NCBI GenBank assembly: GCA_026874595.1
Contig: CM049307.1
Span: 9,509,579-9,573,578 of the forward strand
From: Sipunculus nudus
Lineage: Eukaryota > Annelida > Sipuncula > Golfingiida > Sipunculidae
Direction: 5' to 3'
Length of the DNA stretch: 64,000 nucleotides
Shown here: one piece after another, positions 38,723-52,171 of the stretch
Layout: each line of letters starts with the position of its first letter
Position numbering within the stretch: position 1 is the stretch's first letter
Program-made: the position numbers and the translations under genes
The notes under the pieces: generated by a model
Seen by the model: only the letters and a program-made list of their open reading frames with translations
Told to the model about the DNA's origin: nothing
Database searches by the model: none

Positions 38723-40656
38723 AGCTCAGCTGACTATAAGTCATCTGAGCTATAGTCGTGGTCCTTTGTCCGTCGGCTGTCCGTCCGTCCGTCCGTCCGT
38801 TAAACTGGCACGTTTTAAAACCGTTGGACCTATGAATCTGAAATTCGGCACACCATTAGATGTCGCCAAAATCTCCTACCATACCGAAAATTGGGTCAAT
38901 CGGACTTCGTTCCTTCAAAATATTAAGGAAAAACCTCCGTTTTCCATTATATACCAATTTTTACACTTCGAGACTGCCTAATATCAAAACCACCTACCTG
39001 ATATTGATATTTTTGATATATTAATTCCTCTATATATTTCCTATGTGCATACCAGAAATTAGTCCAATATTTTATAAATTCTTGAAGTTATGGGCCCAAA
39101 CATAATGCACTTTGTAAAAATTCAGGAAATCTATTTACTCACATAACTTGAGAAAACTGAAGCTAAAGACTTTTTTCAGGTATGTAACTATATTTAGTCA
39201 AGATTCAATTGTATACCCAAAATTAGATCTGAATTTTTCCAATTTTTTTAGTAATAAGCATAAATATGTAATCATTACATTAAATTTTGCCCAGATTTGA
39301 CCATGGCACATTTTTTTCTGTAACTGCTGTGGATTCAATTTTCACAGCATGTTTTCATTAGTATTTCATCTGTTAACATACGAAATTTGAAACTAGTTGA
39401 TCAAAAACTGTAGATTTTATTCAAGTGTTCAAGTATTAGATTTTATGCAGTTTGCTAGAGCTCCTCAGCTCCCCAGCTTCTTAGGCCAGATTTAAGCTCC
39501 AAAAATTTGGCATACAGTTAGATGCCCCTAAATCCCCTATCATACCAAAAGTTTGGTCACTAGGACTGCATTCCTTCTAGATATCAAGAAAAAAACTTCA
39601 ACTTTCCGTATAAAACCCATTGTTACCCTTCAAGACCACCTAATATCAAAACCACTGATCTGACTTTGACCATATATAATATACATGTTCTTCTATACAC
39701 TCTATATGCACATGGTTAGAAATAATGTCAGTATTGCGTAATTGTTTTAAGTTATGGGCCAAAACATAATGCACTTTTTTTAAAAAAATCAAGAAATATA
39801 TTTACTCCCTTAACATGAGAATTGCTGAAGGTAGAGATATTTTTGCCAGGGATATAACATTATTAAATCAAGATAAAGTTGTATAAATAATTTAAAAAAT
39901 TGTTGTTTACTATTAGGGATTATATGAAGCAAGATAATGATAGACAAGGATGCAGTTGATTATATTAAATTAATCTAAATTTCCAGATCTTTTCCAGGTG
40001 TTTAACTTGTTGGTAATATTTATTACAACATTTAAAAAAATAAATAAATATGTCAAAAATTTAAAATATTACTCAGACAAGTGCTCATTAAAGATTTTAA
40101 TATGTTTGACTTATAACTCATGGTTGTATCAGTTGTTACATGATACTGGCTAAATAATCAAAATTTATATTACTGATCCTTTATTTCAGTTTATAAAATT
40201 AAAAATGCCCAACTCCAGTTTGCTCCTGGTATAATATATTGGGTGTTTTGATCCTTGGATTAATTTTAACACATGTATTAGTTTCATAGCTGAGAATACT
40301 TTTCTTTTTTTCCTGATACCATTTAAAAAAAAATATATAAATATTCAAATTTTTCCTGTTAGTGCTGTGGATTTAATTTTCACAGCATGTACACATAAGC
40401 ATTTCATCTGTTAAAATCTGAAATTTGAAACCCATTGATCAAAAACTGTAGATTTCATTCAAGTTTTCAAGCACCATGTCTTGATTGTTTACATCAGGTC
40501 AGTGCAGTGCACTGGGCAGTTACATAACACCTTCAGGTCTGACCTACTGCCAGTGTGAGTGTCTGGGTCAGGCTGGGTCAGGCAGTAATTACCAGAGAGC
40601 CTCTCTTTCTCTCTCTCTCTCTCTCTCTCTGGCAGTGTAGCTCTCTCTTTCTCTCA

Positions 40657-40713
<57 letters not shown>

Positions 40714-40761
40714 ACAGTCTAGCTCTCTTTCTCCTGCTTTTTCTCTTTCTCTCTCCATCTT

Positions 40762-40797
<36 letters not shown>

Positions 40798-42150
40798 TCT
40801 CTCTCGCCCTAATTGCCTCCCTTCCTCCCTCCATCCTATTCTGTTGACAGGAACTATAAACTAGATACATTAGCTATAAATGTTGATGCAATTTAGAAAT
40901 GTGAATCAACTGAAATATTCACATTCACATGTTTATGTTATACTGTAAATTTATAGTAACATTTGTAAACCTGGGAAAAAATAATTTAATGAAAAAAGGA
41001 ATTAATGCATATATTGTTAATTTTTTCCTGGCTCAGTCGAATGGGAAAAATATTGTTTGCTTTGTTTCTCCATCTTTCTGCCTGTTTAAAATATTTAATG
41101 ATTAGTAAAAAAAACATTTTATCTTATTAGCACTGTTGAATTAAATTTCATATCCTTTATGTATATGCAAGGGTGTTGTAACTCTCACCATCCCCTTCTT
41201 CATCCCACTGAGGCTTTGCTCCTTGGCACTGTGAACAATAGTCCTATGGTTATAGCATAAAATTTAATGACTGAAGAAAATATCTACAGAGAGACAGAGG
41301 CGTTGTAACTCTGATCATAACCATCCCCCCCCCCCCCCCCCCCCATCAAGTCATTGCACCTGTGGAGTGCGGATGTTATGGCAACTGTATACATATGATA
41401 AAATTGATAAAAAAGGTTTACTAAATAAATTGGATCTCGTTAGACAAATGTGTAAACTGTTGAACTGTCAACAGCTTATCAAAAAGGTAACCAATGGAAA
41501 CGCATGGTCAGATCTCAAAATATTATTTGCAACATTTTCTTCAATCATATCCATGGCCTAGATTACCTCTTCCTGTCAAACTTTATCTACATTTCATCAT
41601 ATTTTTAAAATTTTTAACCTTCCAGGTGTTTCAGTACTGTTGACTATTTGTCCATAGGTACCTATGTACATGCCAGAAACTACGTCAATATTGTGTAATA
41701 TGTAGACGTGGTGGGCATCAAAATAATGGACCTTGTCAAGACCGAAGAGATATCATGTCATACAGTCACATATTCATAAATCCCCTCATCATAACCTTAT
41801 ATCAGTCAAATTGAAATCTTGCAGTTTTTCATACACTATAGATCCTTCAACAAATAGCCTTATCATCATTATACCACTGCTTTGTATACTGTCATTGCAT
41901 TCATATTTGCCTTTTTTCAACCCCTCCCAAATAAATAAAAAATAAACCATTGTATTTTACTCCATATTAATCTATCAGTCAGGTTATTTCATATATCATT
42001 TACTTACATATTAGATTATATTCCTTTATTAAAGCCCAACATGACCATGATATTCATAAGCTTTATCGACTCCATATAGTATCACAATGGTGATACATTT
42101 ATAATGCAATCATGATCAGCTGAGCGCCGTGACCCATGGGTCCCTTGTTA
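38723..42150 (+). mobile_element. Repeat element A, about 3.4 kb, starting with a hairpin
   Basis: The left end AGCTCAGCTGACTATAAGTC folds into an 11-base stem with one mismatch (38725-38735 with 38739-38749, loop ATA). GTCC repeats follow. The right end reads GATCAGCTGAGCGCCGTGAC then ccatgggtcccttgtt. The interior repeats the phrases 'aaaatctcctaccataccgaaaattggg', 'aatatcaaaaccac' and 'gttatgggcccaaacataatg'. It contains one long (CT)n block. Element B, immediately downstream in the same orientation, has the same ends and order. No protein frame is recognisable. Confidence 0.7.
40604..40804. repeat. (CT)n microsatellite block
   Basis: About 200 bases dominated by CT with short interruptions (ggcagtgtag, catgacagtctag) inside repeat element A. 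Confidence 0.95.
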
Positions 42151-42223
42151 TTTCATTAGGTTATTCTTTATGGATTATTCTATTGAATAAAAATGATACA
42201 ACTATATAACACTTGTCTGTTTT

Positions 42224-45200
42224 TAGCTCAGCTGACTATAAGTCATCTGAGCTATAGTCGTGGTCCATTGTCCGTCGTCCGTCCGTCCGTCTGTCCGTCT
42301 GGATGTCCGTCCGTAAGACTGGCACGTTTCGACACCGTTGGACCTACGAATCTGAAATTCAGCAAACAGTTAGATGTCCCCAAAATCTCCTACCATGCCG
42401 AAGATTGGGTCAATAGGACTTTGTTCCTTCGAGATATAAAGGAAAACCTAAATTTTTTATTAGAAATCTATTTTCACACTTCAGTACTGCCTAATATCAA
42501 AACCACTCATCTGGTTTTCTTCATATTTACCATAAATGTTCCTCTATATAGTTCCTATGTACATGCCAGATATTAAGTCAGTATTATATAATTTAAAAAA
42601 GTTATGGGCCCAAACATAATGGACTTTGTAAAAAAATCAGGAAGATATTTGGTCACTTAAGACCAAAAGTGTTAAAGGTAGGGACTTTTTTCCAGTAATA
42701 CAACTTTAATTAATCAAAAGTTAATTGTATACCAAAAATTAGATCAAAATCTGTTAAATTTTTTTAAAAATTGGCAAAAATATAAAATTGGTACCTTAAA
42801 TTTTGCCCAAATTTTGGCCATGGCACATTTTTTTCCTGTAAGTACTGTGGATTTAATTTTCACAGCATGTATACATAAGGATGTAATCTGTTCAAATCTG
42901 AAATTTGAAAATGAAAGCTGCAAAATTAGGCTAGTTATTGAATTTTTTTGGAGGCTCTTGTTGTATTCCCTTACATTGTCAAGCAGTCCACTTCGATGAC
43001 TGTAGGTCATTCAGTGCACATCTCTATGCTCCCCAGGCTGTTTGCATTATTTTAGATGTCCCCAAAATCTCCTACCATACCGAAAATTGGGTCATTAGGA
43101 CTTCGTTCCTTCGAGATATTAAGGAAAAAGACTCCATTTTCCATAAAAAAAGCCATTGTTACACTTCAAGGCTGCCTAATATCAAAACCACTGATCTGTT
43201 TTTGATCGTATATAGTATTCACATTCTTTCATACATTTTCTATGAACTTACCAAAAATTAGGTCAGTATTGGGTATTATTTTGAAGTTATGGGCCAAAAC
43301 ATAATGCAATTTTTATAAAATCAGGAAATATATTTACTCACCTAACATGAGAATTGCTGAACCTAGAGACTTTATTTTAATATAACTTTATTTAATCAAG
43401 ATTCAATTGTTTACCCAAAATTAGATCTGAATTTTGCAAATTTTTCAAGTTATTAGCATAAATAAAAAATCAATACCTTAAATTTTGTCCAACTTTGGCA
43501 CTGTTGATTTAATTTTCACAGCATATATACATAAGGATTTAATCTTTTAAAATCTGAAATTTCAAAGAAATTGATTGGAAAGAATAGCTTTTATTCATGT
43601 TTTCATACACCATGTCAAGTGTTGTTTACATTTAGCCCACCTAGTAGTACAGCCTTCACTTGCATTATGTAACCCACCCCAGGCAGCTTGCCTTGGGTCA
43701 GGCAGCTTGCCCCCCCCCCCCTCCCCCCAGATGGTGCATAAACTAGATGAATGTTATTATTTTCTGTATTTGATTCATTCTTATTCTAGGCTATGCTACA
43801 TTTTAGATTTTGTATTGTACCACCAGGGTTACACTGATTAAAGTGTACATTTAATTGTGTCCACAAAGTGGTGTATTGCTATGAAAGTGTGGATGTTCAT
43901 AAGTAATTCCTTACTTCAGAGGAGAAAAAACTTCACCAGGTGTGAAATTGACTATTAATTCCAGTAATAAATTAAAACTGGGATAGTAATTAGCACAATG
44001 ATATTGTTTGTCCCTCATTCAACCAACAGTGTGTATACTTTATTTGAAAAGATTTTTTATTTTATCAAATTTACTGAATCTTTTATTTTATTTTGGTGAA
44101 TAAAATTAAGCATGTACTGAAAACTCCAATGTGCAAAACTTTTTAATAGTGATTCAAGGAATATTCTTGTAGATGCCATGTTGTGGCATTATTTTCTTTT
44201 AAATTCAGTTTAAACCTTTATGATTTAAAATAATAAAATATATGTGTATGCATAATATGACCCAATATGAGCTACACTCTGGATATATGATGATTGCAAC
44301 TTTTGCAACAGTTCTAATATTTTAACTTATAGTTTCAGTTTTTTACTCTGTATATATAATGATTGCAACTTTTGCAACAATTCTAATATTTTAACTTATA
44401 TTTTCAGGTTTTTTTATTAAAAATTTATAAAACCTGTAAATAAAAAAAAATGATTCAGATAATAACTTCTTAATGGAAAAAGTGGATATGCTTGAAAAAT
44501 ATAGGCTTATATATAAACTTAAATGCATTATTCCCTTGAAAGTGAAATAAAGGTATTAGTCCATTCTGTCCACTTGCCTGTCCATCTGTAAATTTTCATA
44601 TGCATTACAGTGTCTCAAAACTTTTACTGTTTTTCTTCATGACAGTCTTGTCAGAGTATTAGTTTGCAATCATTTATTTAGAACTTTACTATAACCAAGT
44701 AGGAGGGCCCCTTTCCTCTTAGCTTTTCATATTCTTATATAAATGAAAAACATTACAATAGAATATTTCTACATCCATCTTCGTGCTGCCCTCACTTTTC
44801 CCTTCTCCGTACCCCATCCCAAAGTCAGCCTCAGTAAGCAAGAACAAGATGAATCAGATATATTCATACTTTAATATTTTGTATAACTATTCGTCCATAG
44901 GTACCTATGTACATGCCAGAAAATTATGTCAATATTGTGTAATATGTAGACATAGTGGGCATCACAATAATGTACCTTGTCAAGACTAAAGAGATATTGT
45001 GTCATACAGTCACAAATTCATAAATCACTTCATCAGCATAGTTAATCATAACATCATATCTGTCAAATTGAAAGCTTGCATTTACTGTTTTTTACTTCAT
45101 GACAGTCTTGTCAGAGTATTAGTTTGCAATCATATATTTAGAATTTTACTATAACCAAGTAGGAGGGCCCCTTTCCTCTTAGCGTTTCATATTCTTATAT

Positions 45201-46328
45201 AAATGAAAAACATTACAATAGAATATTTCTACATCCACCTTAGTGCTGCCCTCACTTTTCCCTTCTCCGATCCCCATCCCAAAGTCAGCCTCAGTAAGCA
45301 AGAACAAGATGAATCAGATATATTCATACTTTAATATTTTGTATAACTATTCGTCCATAGGTACCTATGTACATGCCAGAAATTATGTCAATATTGTGTA
45401 ATAAGTAGACATAGTGGGCATCACAATAATGTACCTTGTCAAGACTAAAGAGATATTGTGTCATACAGTCACAAATTCATAAATCACTTCATCAGCATAG
45501 TTAATCATAACATCATATCTGTCAAATTGAAAGCTTGCATTTACTGTTTTTTTACTTCATGACAGTCTTGTCAGAGTATTAGTTTGCAATCATATATTAA
45601 GAACTTTACTATAACCAAGTAGGAGGGCCCCTTTCCTCTTAGCGTTTCATATTCTTATATAATTGAAAAACATTACAATAGAATATTTCTACATCCACCT
45701 TCGTGCTGCCCTCACTTTTCCCTTCTCCGAACCCCATCCCAAAGTCAGCCTCAGTAAGCAAGAACAAGATGAATCAGATATATTCATACTTTAATATTTT
45801 GTATAACTATTCGTCCATAGGTACCTATATGATGCCAGAAATTATGTCAATATTGTGTAATAAGTAGACATAGTGGGCATCACAATAATGTACCTTGTCA
45901 AGACTAAAGAGATATTGTGTCATACAGTCACAAATTCATAAATCACTTCATCAGCATAGTTAATCATAACATCATATCTGTCAAATTGAAAGCTTGCAGA
46001 CTACCATACACTTTAGATCCTTCAACAAATAGCCTTATCGTCATTCTACTACTGCTTATTACTGCTGTCATTGCATTCATATTTGCTCAAATATATCACA
46101 ATTTTCAACCCCTCCTAAATAAATAAAAAATAAACCACTATATTTGACTCTATTAATCCATCAGTCAGGTTATTTCATTTATTCACATATTACATTACAT
46201 TCCTTTATAATAGCCCAACATGTCCATGATATTCATAAGCTTTATCGACTCGATATAGTATCACAGTGGAGAAACATTTACAGTCCAATCACGATCAGCT
46301 GAGCGCCGTGACCCATGGGTCCCTTGTT
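42224..46328 (+). mobile_element. Repeat element B, about 4.1 kb, head-to-tail with element A
   Basis: It has the same left hairpin (42227-42237 with 42241-42251) and the same right end (46293-46328) as element A, and lies only about 75 bases downstream of it. It lacks the long CT block of A. It carries three copies of a segment that A has once, which accounts for much of its extra length. Confidence 0.7.
44619..45998. repeat. 460-base tandem triplication inside element B
   Basis: The marker 'gacagtcttgtcagagtatt' occurs at 44641, 45101 and 45561, an exact 460-base period. The three copies differ by only a few bases. A diverged single copy of part of the unit ('ccataggtacctatgtacat' onward) is found in element A near 41655-41830. 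The near identity implies recent amplification or ongoing conversion. Confidence 0.95.
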
Positions 46329-47681
46329 TTAAGTGTTGGCGTTTAAGGGATCGTGAGGTGGATGTATGGATGACCATGCAGGAGATACTGAACGGAAATC
46401 AATGACGAAGTCGTCATCTGTCACTAGTTCCAGATAGATCACCACATAAAAAATACTTAGCTGTTTGTCTGCGTACAGACAAGAAGAATCACAAAAAGAT
46501 TGCCGTTACACGGGGTTACATATTGTTAGATTTTCAGTTAATTGATAGGCTAGAAATAGAATTTATACAAAGAATAACACATTTTTCTTAATTTTCTTAA
46601 CTTGTATTGTTTAAGGATTGAAATTAGAGCTTATATTTTAATGAATAATGACATTCTATTGATTGGCAAAATGAGGGTGGATATGATATGGTACCCCCCC
46701 CCCCCCCTCCTCGCCAGCACCTTATTGCGCCGATTTATACATTTATGTAAGACTGTTCTTGGGATGAGTGATGTCTTTATTATGTGCCAGTATTAGAGCG
46801 ACATTGATTACATCCGTTTTGCTTAGGAAATGTGAGTGGGACAATACAGTTCACAGAAGGATAGGAGGAACCCCCCCCCCCCCCCTCCCGGGGGTCATGG
46901 CACAAGCTGATTTCGCGGATAAAGTAAAAAGCGGGAATTTAATGAAATAGTAAAACCTTTACAGATACATATACACAGGAAACTTACCACTGCTTACTCA
47001 AGCTGTACTGTATGTCCCTGCAGGAATATGTTCATGTACACACGCTCAGTTTTGTCCCAGATAGTTGTGGATACGCAAGGCTCCTTCACTTGGATCAGGA
47101 ACAGTTTCTTTTTAAACCATATGGATATAACGGCACGACTATTAAATGCTTGTCATGGAGGTAGGATTTATGGTAAGAGCCATATCGTGTGCAGGTGGCT
47201 AGAGTACAAGGATATCAAATTCCTTTTCCATCTGTTTTGCTCACTCATTACATAATGTGTCACGGACATTTTTGTGATAACGGAAAGCAGTCAGTAAACT
47301 CCAGATATATTTACAATGCATGCCGCTGTGGACTCTTGTGTCGTTAACACACGATGATACAAAGGGCGATCTTGGAGTAAACCATTGCTTTCTGAGCTCG
47401 CCTCGCATGTGTTGTCATGACCATAAAGGGGATATCGTTGTGCAGGTAACCGCGGTGCCACATAAATAATTTAGTGATTATAACTCTGATATGTCGTAAA
47501 GTTCTATATTTTCCAGTTGACACACGTCTTAGTTAAAAAATAATTAAATGTCATATGAAATAAGGTGAAATGTATATTCATCATGAGACCCAATGAACCT
47601 ATGTAAAAATTCGTTTTATTTTATTACAGGTTCATCTGTCCATATATGGTTATACCAGCTGATGTTCTAAATAAAAGCAGG
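46329..47681. other. Region between element B and the rhodanese duplication
   Basis: It holds two poly-C runs (46695-46708 and 46871-46885) and one isolated exon-like segment (47024-47160). I see no complete gene. Confidence 0.5.
47024..47160 (+). pseudogene. Isolated exon-like open segment of unknown origin
   Basis: It is bounded by a good acceptor (tgtccctgcag) and a plausible donor (gag|gtagga). The segment is open for 45 codons from its first base and ends in phase 2. Its translation has a protein-like mix of residues, including DSCGYARLLHLDQEQ and KPYGYNGTTIKCLSW. I do not recognise the family. No partner exon was found nearby, so it may be an exon relic or a chance frame. Confidence 0.3.
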
Positions 47682-47990
47682 TAACCAGGACACCGGAAAA
47701 GCAATTGAAAAGATAAATAGTCCCGAGTTATATTAAAATCTGAAACCCAATATGAGAATTGAGTTTTGTTGTTAAGCTGCTGATTCTTAGAATAATAACT
47801 GTGCAATTAAAGGAGGAAACTTTGGCGTAAATCATATTTAAAAAACGGCTTCTAGTAGTGAAAATTGAGCTTTACACTTAGGAATAAAGCGTAAAAGAAT
47901 TGCCGCCCATGTGCTTACCTGTAATTCACTTGTTAACCCCTGTATGTATTCATATTTAGGTCGTATCATCTGAGACTGAGTCGTACAAAG

Positions 47991-50900
47991 ATGGATGACA
48001 TCTACAAGACCGGGGCCCTGGTGTCCCCTCAATGGCTCAATGACCAGCTCAAGACACCTGACCACAACATCCGTCTGCTGGACGCCACATACACTATCAC
48101 CACTCCCGGCAGAGACGACTACGTCAGGTAGCGCCAGCTTCCGGATTCAGCAATTGTATATAACTGCTTTAAGACATGATAAATGTAAAGATAGTGAAAC
48201 TGCAAATAAATTTAAAGTGTTTTGGGCGTAAAATGGCCAGTTTGATTTGGGTTTATCCTCGACTTCATATACGTTGACCATTAATTACTCCCATTGATTT
48301 GGACCTGACGGGTCTGTCAGCGTGCCAGACATGCGACATGATACAGTTGCATTTGGTTTACCTTCAAACATCTTGATAATCTCTGTATGTCTTTATATTA
48401 TAATAGAATTATCCATCGATACATTCATGTTAAAAACTGTGAATTGTTATCAAATGAAATAATAATATAATTATAATTGTTGTACAAGTTTATAAAGAAT
48501 GTATATACTTCATGGATCGCTATATGTATGGAGCCTTAGGTATCGATGATTATATCGATGACTGGTGTCTGAAAACCAATATCTATATATATTATACATA
48601 GATAATATATTAATATTCATTATGTATTTTATATACTTTTTTCTACCCCACGGAGCTTATGTTTCACCCGAATCTGTTCATTCGTTTGTCTTTCGCTGCC
48701 GGGACATATATCACATTAGATGATGCGTGATTTCTCTTACACAGAAATCACATTCCCGGAGCTGTCTTCTATGACCAAACTCAGGGAGTGACGCCGACCC
48801 CACTGATCCCGATGAACATACCTGACCCCGAGGCCTACACGCGCTACATGCGGTCGATAGGGGTCAGCACTAACAATCACGTGGTTTTTTACGACAGACA
48901 TCAAATGATGTCGTCAGCACGCAACTGGTGGCTACTCCGGGTGGGTATAGGTGGTACTTGAATGTATTTTGTTTTCGATTGTCATAATAGATGTGCTAAG
49001 ATGTGTAATGGAAACGGTCTATTTGTCTGGTCTTTTGTATTTCAGTTACAAGCATGTACATATTCATAAAAAAAAACAAATAATAAACTAGTCATTCGTC
49101 TGTTATGATAAATGTAAATCCAGGCATACGGACATCCCCACGTGTCTGTACTTGATGGCGGCTTCACGGCGTGGGAGGCGGCAGGTCACGAGGTCGTCAG
49201 CGGAGAGTCCCAGGCACCACCGGTAAATAGTTCATTTGTCAGCATCTGTTATAATGCATATTTCACCAGGATAATATATTCAGCATATTCAATTGTTTTT
49301 CTATAGGGTCCTAGACTAAAACAATTCATAGAATACATGCATGTTTTAACACAAATGAACAAAAATAAATGCAAACATGTGACACATTTTAGCAAATGCA
49401 ATACAAATAAATGTATAAAATTATACGCATAGGAGCAATGATAAAGTCATTACATAGAGTTATAAAAAAATTATCTATAATAATCTAATATGCCATTGAA
49501 TATTAGATAGTGTCTAGATGGCGCTGTTAAGTGGATTGTTGTCGCACGGAACGATTCCTTTGTATATCTAAATATTCATATAATTTAAAATAGTCTATAA
49601 CAAAAGCTGTTGGTTTTGGATCATTCTAATTATATACGAACTAAAATGATAAGAAAACATTTAATCATAGCAAACCATGTATACCTTCGAAATACCAATA
49701 TACATAGGTTGGTCTAAACCACGTATGCAATATACCATCCAGGCCTATCGATATTAATTCTAGAATAATCAAACCTTGTTGCACACACTAAGCGCACTAT
49801 TTTTCTATGAGCGCGTCTTTGAAATCTGAAGGGAGTCTGGCTAGACCTAGCAATTCAGAACTATATGGCAAAAGATGTCAGGTAGCTTTATGTCTCCATT
49901 TTTCTGTCTTCGTGTTTCATGCTTTAGCAAAGATCAGAGAAGGTGTTGATACATAAACCACCATAGTTCTGAATATATTTGAATCTACTGGTAATCATAT
50001 AATTAAATTTGTTGCGTGGTTTGTTTCACAGGAGGGAGACTTTACGGCTCAGGTCCGTAAAGACCTAGTCCGTGATTACGATCAGATCTGTAACAACAGG
50101 ACGAGCTGCTCCGAGCAGTTGCTGGACTCTCGGCGCAATGAAGACTTTAAATGTGGAAAAGAACCAACCTTTTGTAAGTAATAAGCCACGTGACTTATTT
50201 TTCAACAAACCCATTCCCATATGCTGAAAATTAGCTCAACACATTGTTGTTATATCACCTTTAACCGGACCGAATAAAGATATCATATACCAATAAACAT
50301 AAATACAAATTTTTAAAGCTATACAAAAAAGAAACGTGCATTTTCATTTGTCTTGTATGCCCCATTAATGTTATCAAATATAAAGGTAAAAGTTTTGTTG
50401 TAACAACTCGGAACGGCTATAACTATGTTCTTCTTTGAACACTATAGGGACACGTATTAATGTCCACAAATTTGGGAATCTTGAAGCATTCCTGTAAACA
50501 TTGCATTTAGTAGAATATTTATCTCGATATTGCAGAACATTTTCAAGATTAATAAAAAGAAAAATGTTATTTTCTTAATCAGTTTTAACCTTTCAGCGAC
50601 GGTTTTCGCGGTGACGTTATGGAAGCAGCCGATGCCCGGGCGACTGTTACCGGGTCACATCCCGGGAGCTCTCAACCTCCCCTACGTCATGCTGTATCCC
50701 CAGCCAGACAAACACAACTTCAAAGACGCAAAACAACTAGAGAAACGTAAGTATTGGCTTATATACCTTAACTCAGTATTATCAGGACGGAAATATAACA
50801 CAATGATGTAATACTATGACGCACAAGTAACTGGAATGAAAATTCAGTGTAACGTGTAGATATGTGGGTCTTTTTTTTGTTTGACACCATGGTCGATTGT

Positions 50901-52171
50901 TCTTTCCAAAACATATACATACAAATGACATACATATTACAGACTTAATCGGTTTAAACTTCGTGTCACCAAACTAGCCTTACGTAAGAAAAAGATAAAA
51001 GTGATTATGCGTAATTTAATGGATCAAACTCTAAAGCGAACACAGGTGAAAACATTTTAACTTTTGAAATATATTTCAGTGTTCGTGGATGCTGGCGTTG
51101 ACCTGACGCGCCCTCTGGTGACGACATGTTACATCGGTCACACCGCCTGTCTCTTAGCACTGGCAGCAGCCGTTCTCGGCAAGCCGGACACCGCCGTGTA
51201 TTACGTGAGTATAACATTAATGCAAAGCAAAACATTCTCTTAGTCTTAGGAACTTGTGTCAAGTTATAACAGAAGTGTAGGCCTACATGTTCACATGAGT
51301 GTGAATTATGCAAGCATAGCCTATACATGAACGCCTGCCTGGTGTAATTCTCCGAAATTTAGTTTCCTAATGTGCAACAGTATTTTTAACGATTTGCTGA
51401 ACAAAAACATACGACTTCATATTTAGTAACCTAACAATTATAAAAATTTAAAATTTTTGTATTTTATATCATCAAAGATATGGAAAAAAGGAGTACTAAA
51501 GTGTACAGAACTGCTAATTAAACTTTATGGCTAACAAATGTGAATTAATATAGAATAAATAAGATATATGCCGATGGAGAAATTGATGATAAGCCTAAGT
51601 ATTGACATAAATTATGACCCCTGAATAAAACCCTTCACCACATGCTTTCCTTATCAGAAGCGGATCAAGGTGGAGGGTTCAGGGGGTCCGGACCCCCCCC
51701 CCCCCCCCCCTTTTTTTTTTTTTGTTTTTGTTTTTTTTACAGCCGACGCAGCCTTTTTTAAGGGTTTCAGACCAAATTTTGCGGGCTGGACCCCCCCCCC
51801 CCCCCTTTTTTTTTCCTGACCCGGGGACCTTTTTCAGGTTTGTCATTATTTCTCCAATGTTGGACCCCTTCTTTGCCTAAATCCTGGATCCGCCCCTGCA
51901 TATGATTAAATTTCTCCAATGTTGGACCCCTTCTTTGCCTAAATCCTGGATCCGCCCCTGCATATGATTAAATTGCTACGCCGAGCCCTGATTGCCGGGT
52001 ACTTTACGTTTGCGGTATCTGTCCTCATTTTGTTTTGTTTTATATATAGCGTGGATGTACAACGTAAATGATAATTGTCATTTGTTCTTGCAGGGTTCGT
52101 GGACAGAGTACGGTCAGCGAGCTGAACCAGAAAATATTGTGACTGTAAAGGAGTCGGAAGGAAAATTGTAG
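47991..52171 (+). CDS. Rhodanese gene 2: two-domain thiosulfate/3-mercaptopyruvate sulfurtransferase-like protein
   Basis: Seven coding exons: 47991-48127, 48745-48940, 49124-49222, 50032-50173, 50597-50746, 51080-51204 and 52094-52171. They sum to 927 bases, 308 residues. All introns are GT-AG and match gene 1 in phase. The N-terminal domain has GALVSPQWLNDQL, HIPGAVFYD, VVFYDRHQMMSSARNWWLLR and VSVLDGGFTAWE. The C-terminal domain has LLDSRRNEDF (R178, D182), GHIPGALNLPY and the active-site loop CYIGHTAC with Cys258, then TAVYYGSWTEY. From the Arg of DSR to the Cys is 80 residues against 65 in bovine rhodanese, because of an extra segment near 192-206. No targeting peptide is seen, so a cytosolic location is likely. 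Start: first ATG of the exon, preceded by a consensus-like 'acaaag'. Confidence 0.94.
51655..51964. mobile_element. C/T-rich element of the 'CAGGGGCGGATCC' family with a duplicated right end
   Basis: The left end CAGAAGCGGATCAAGG is a degraded inverse of the right end CCTGGATCCGCCCCTG (51884-51899). The last roughly 60 bases are repeated directly to 51964. Poly-C/poly-T runs lie inside. It sits in intron 6 of rhodanese gene 2 and is absent from the matching intron of gene 3, so it inserted after the duplication or was lost from the other copy. Confidence 0.65.
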
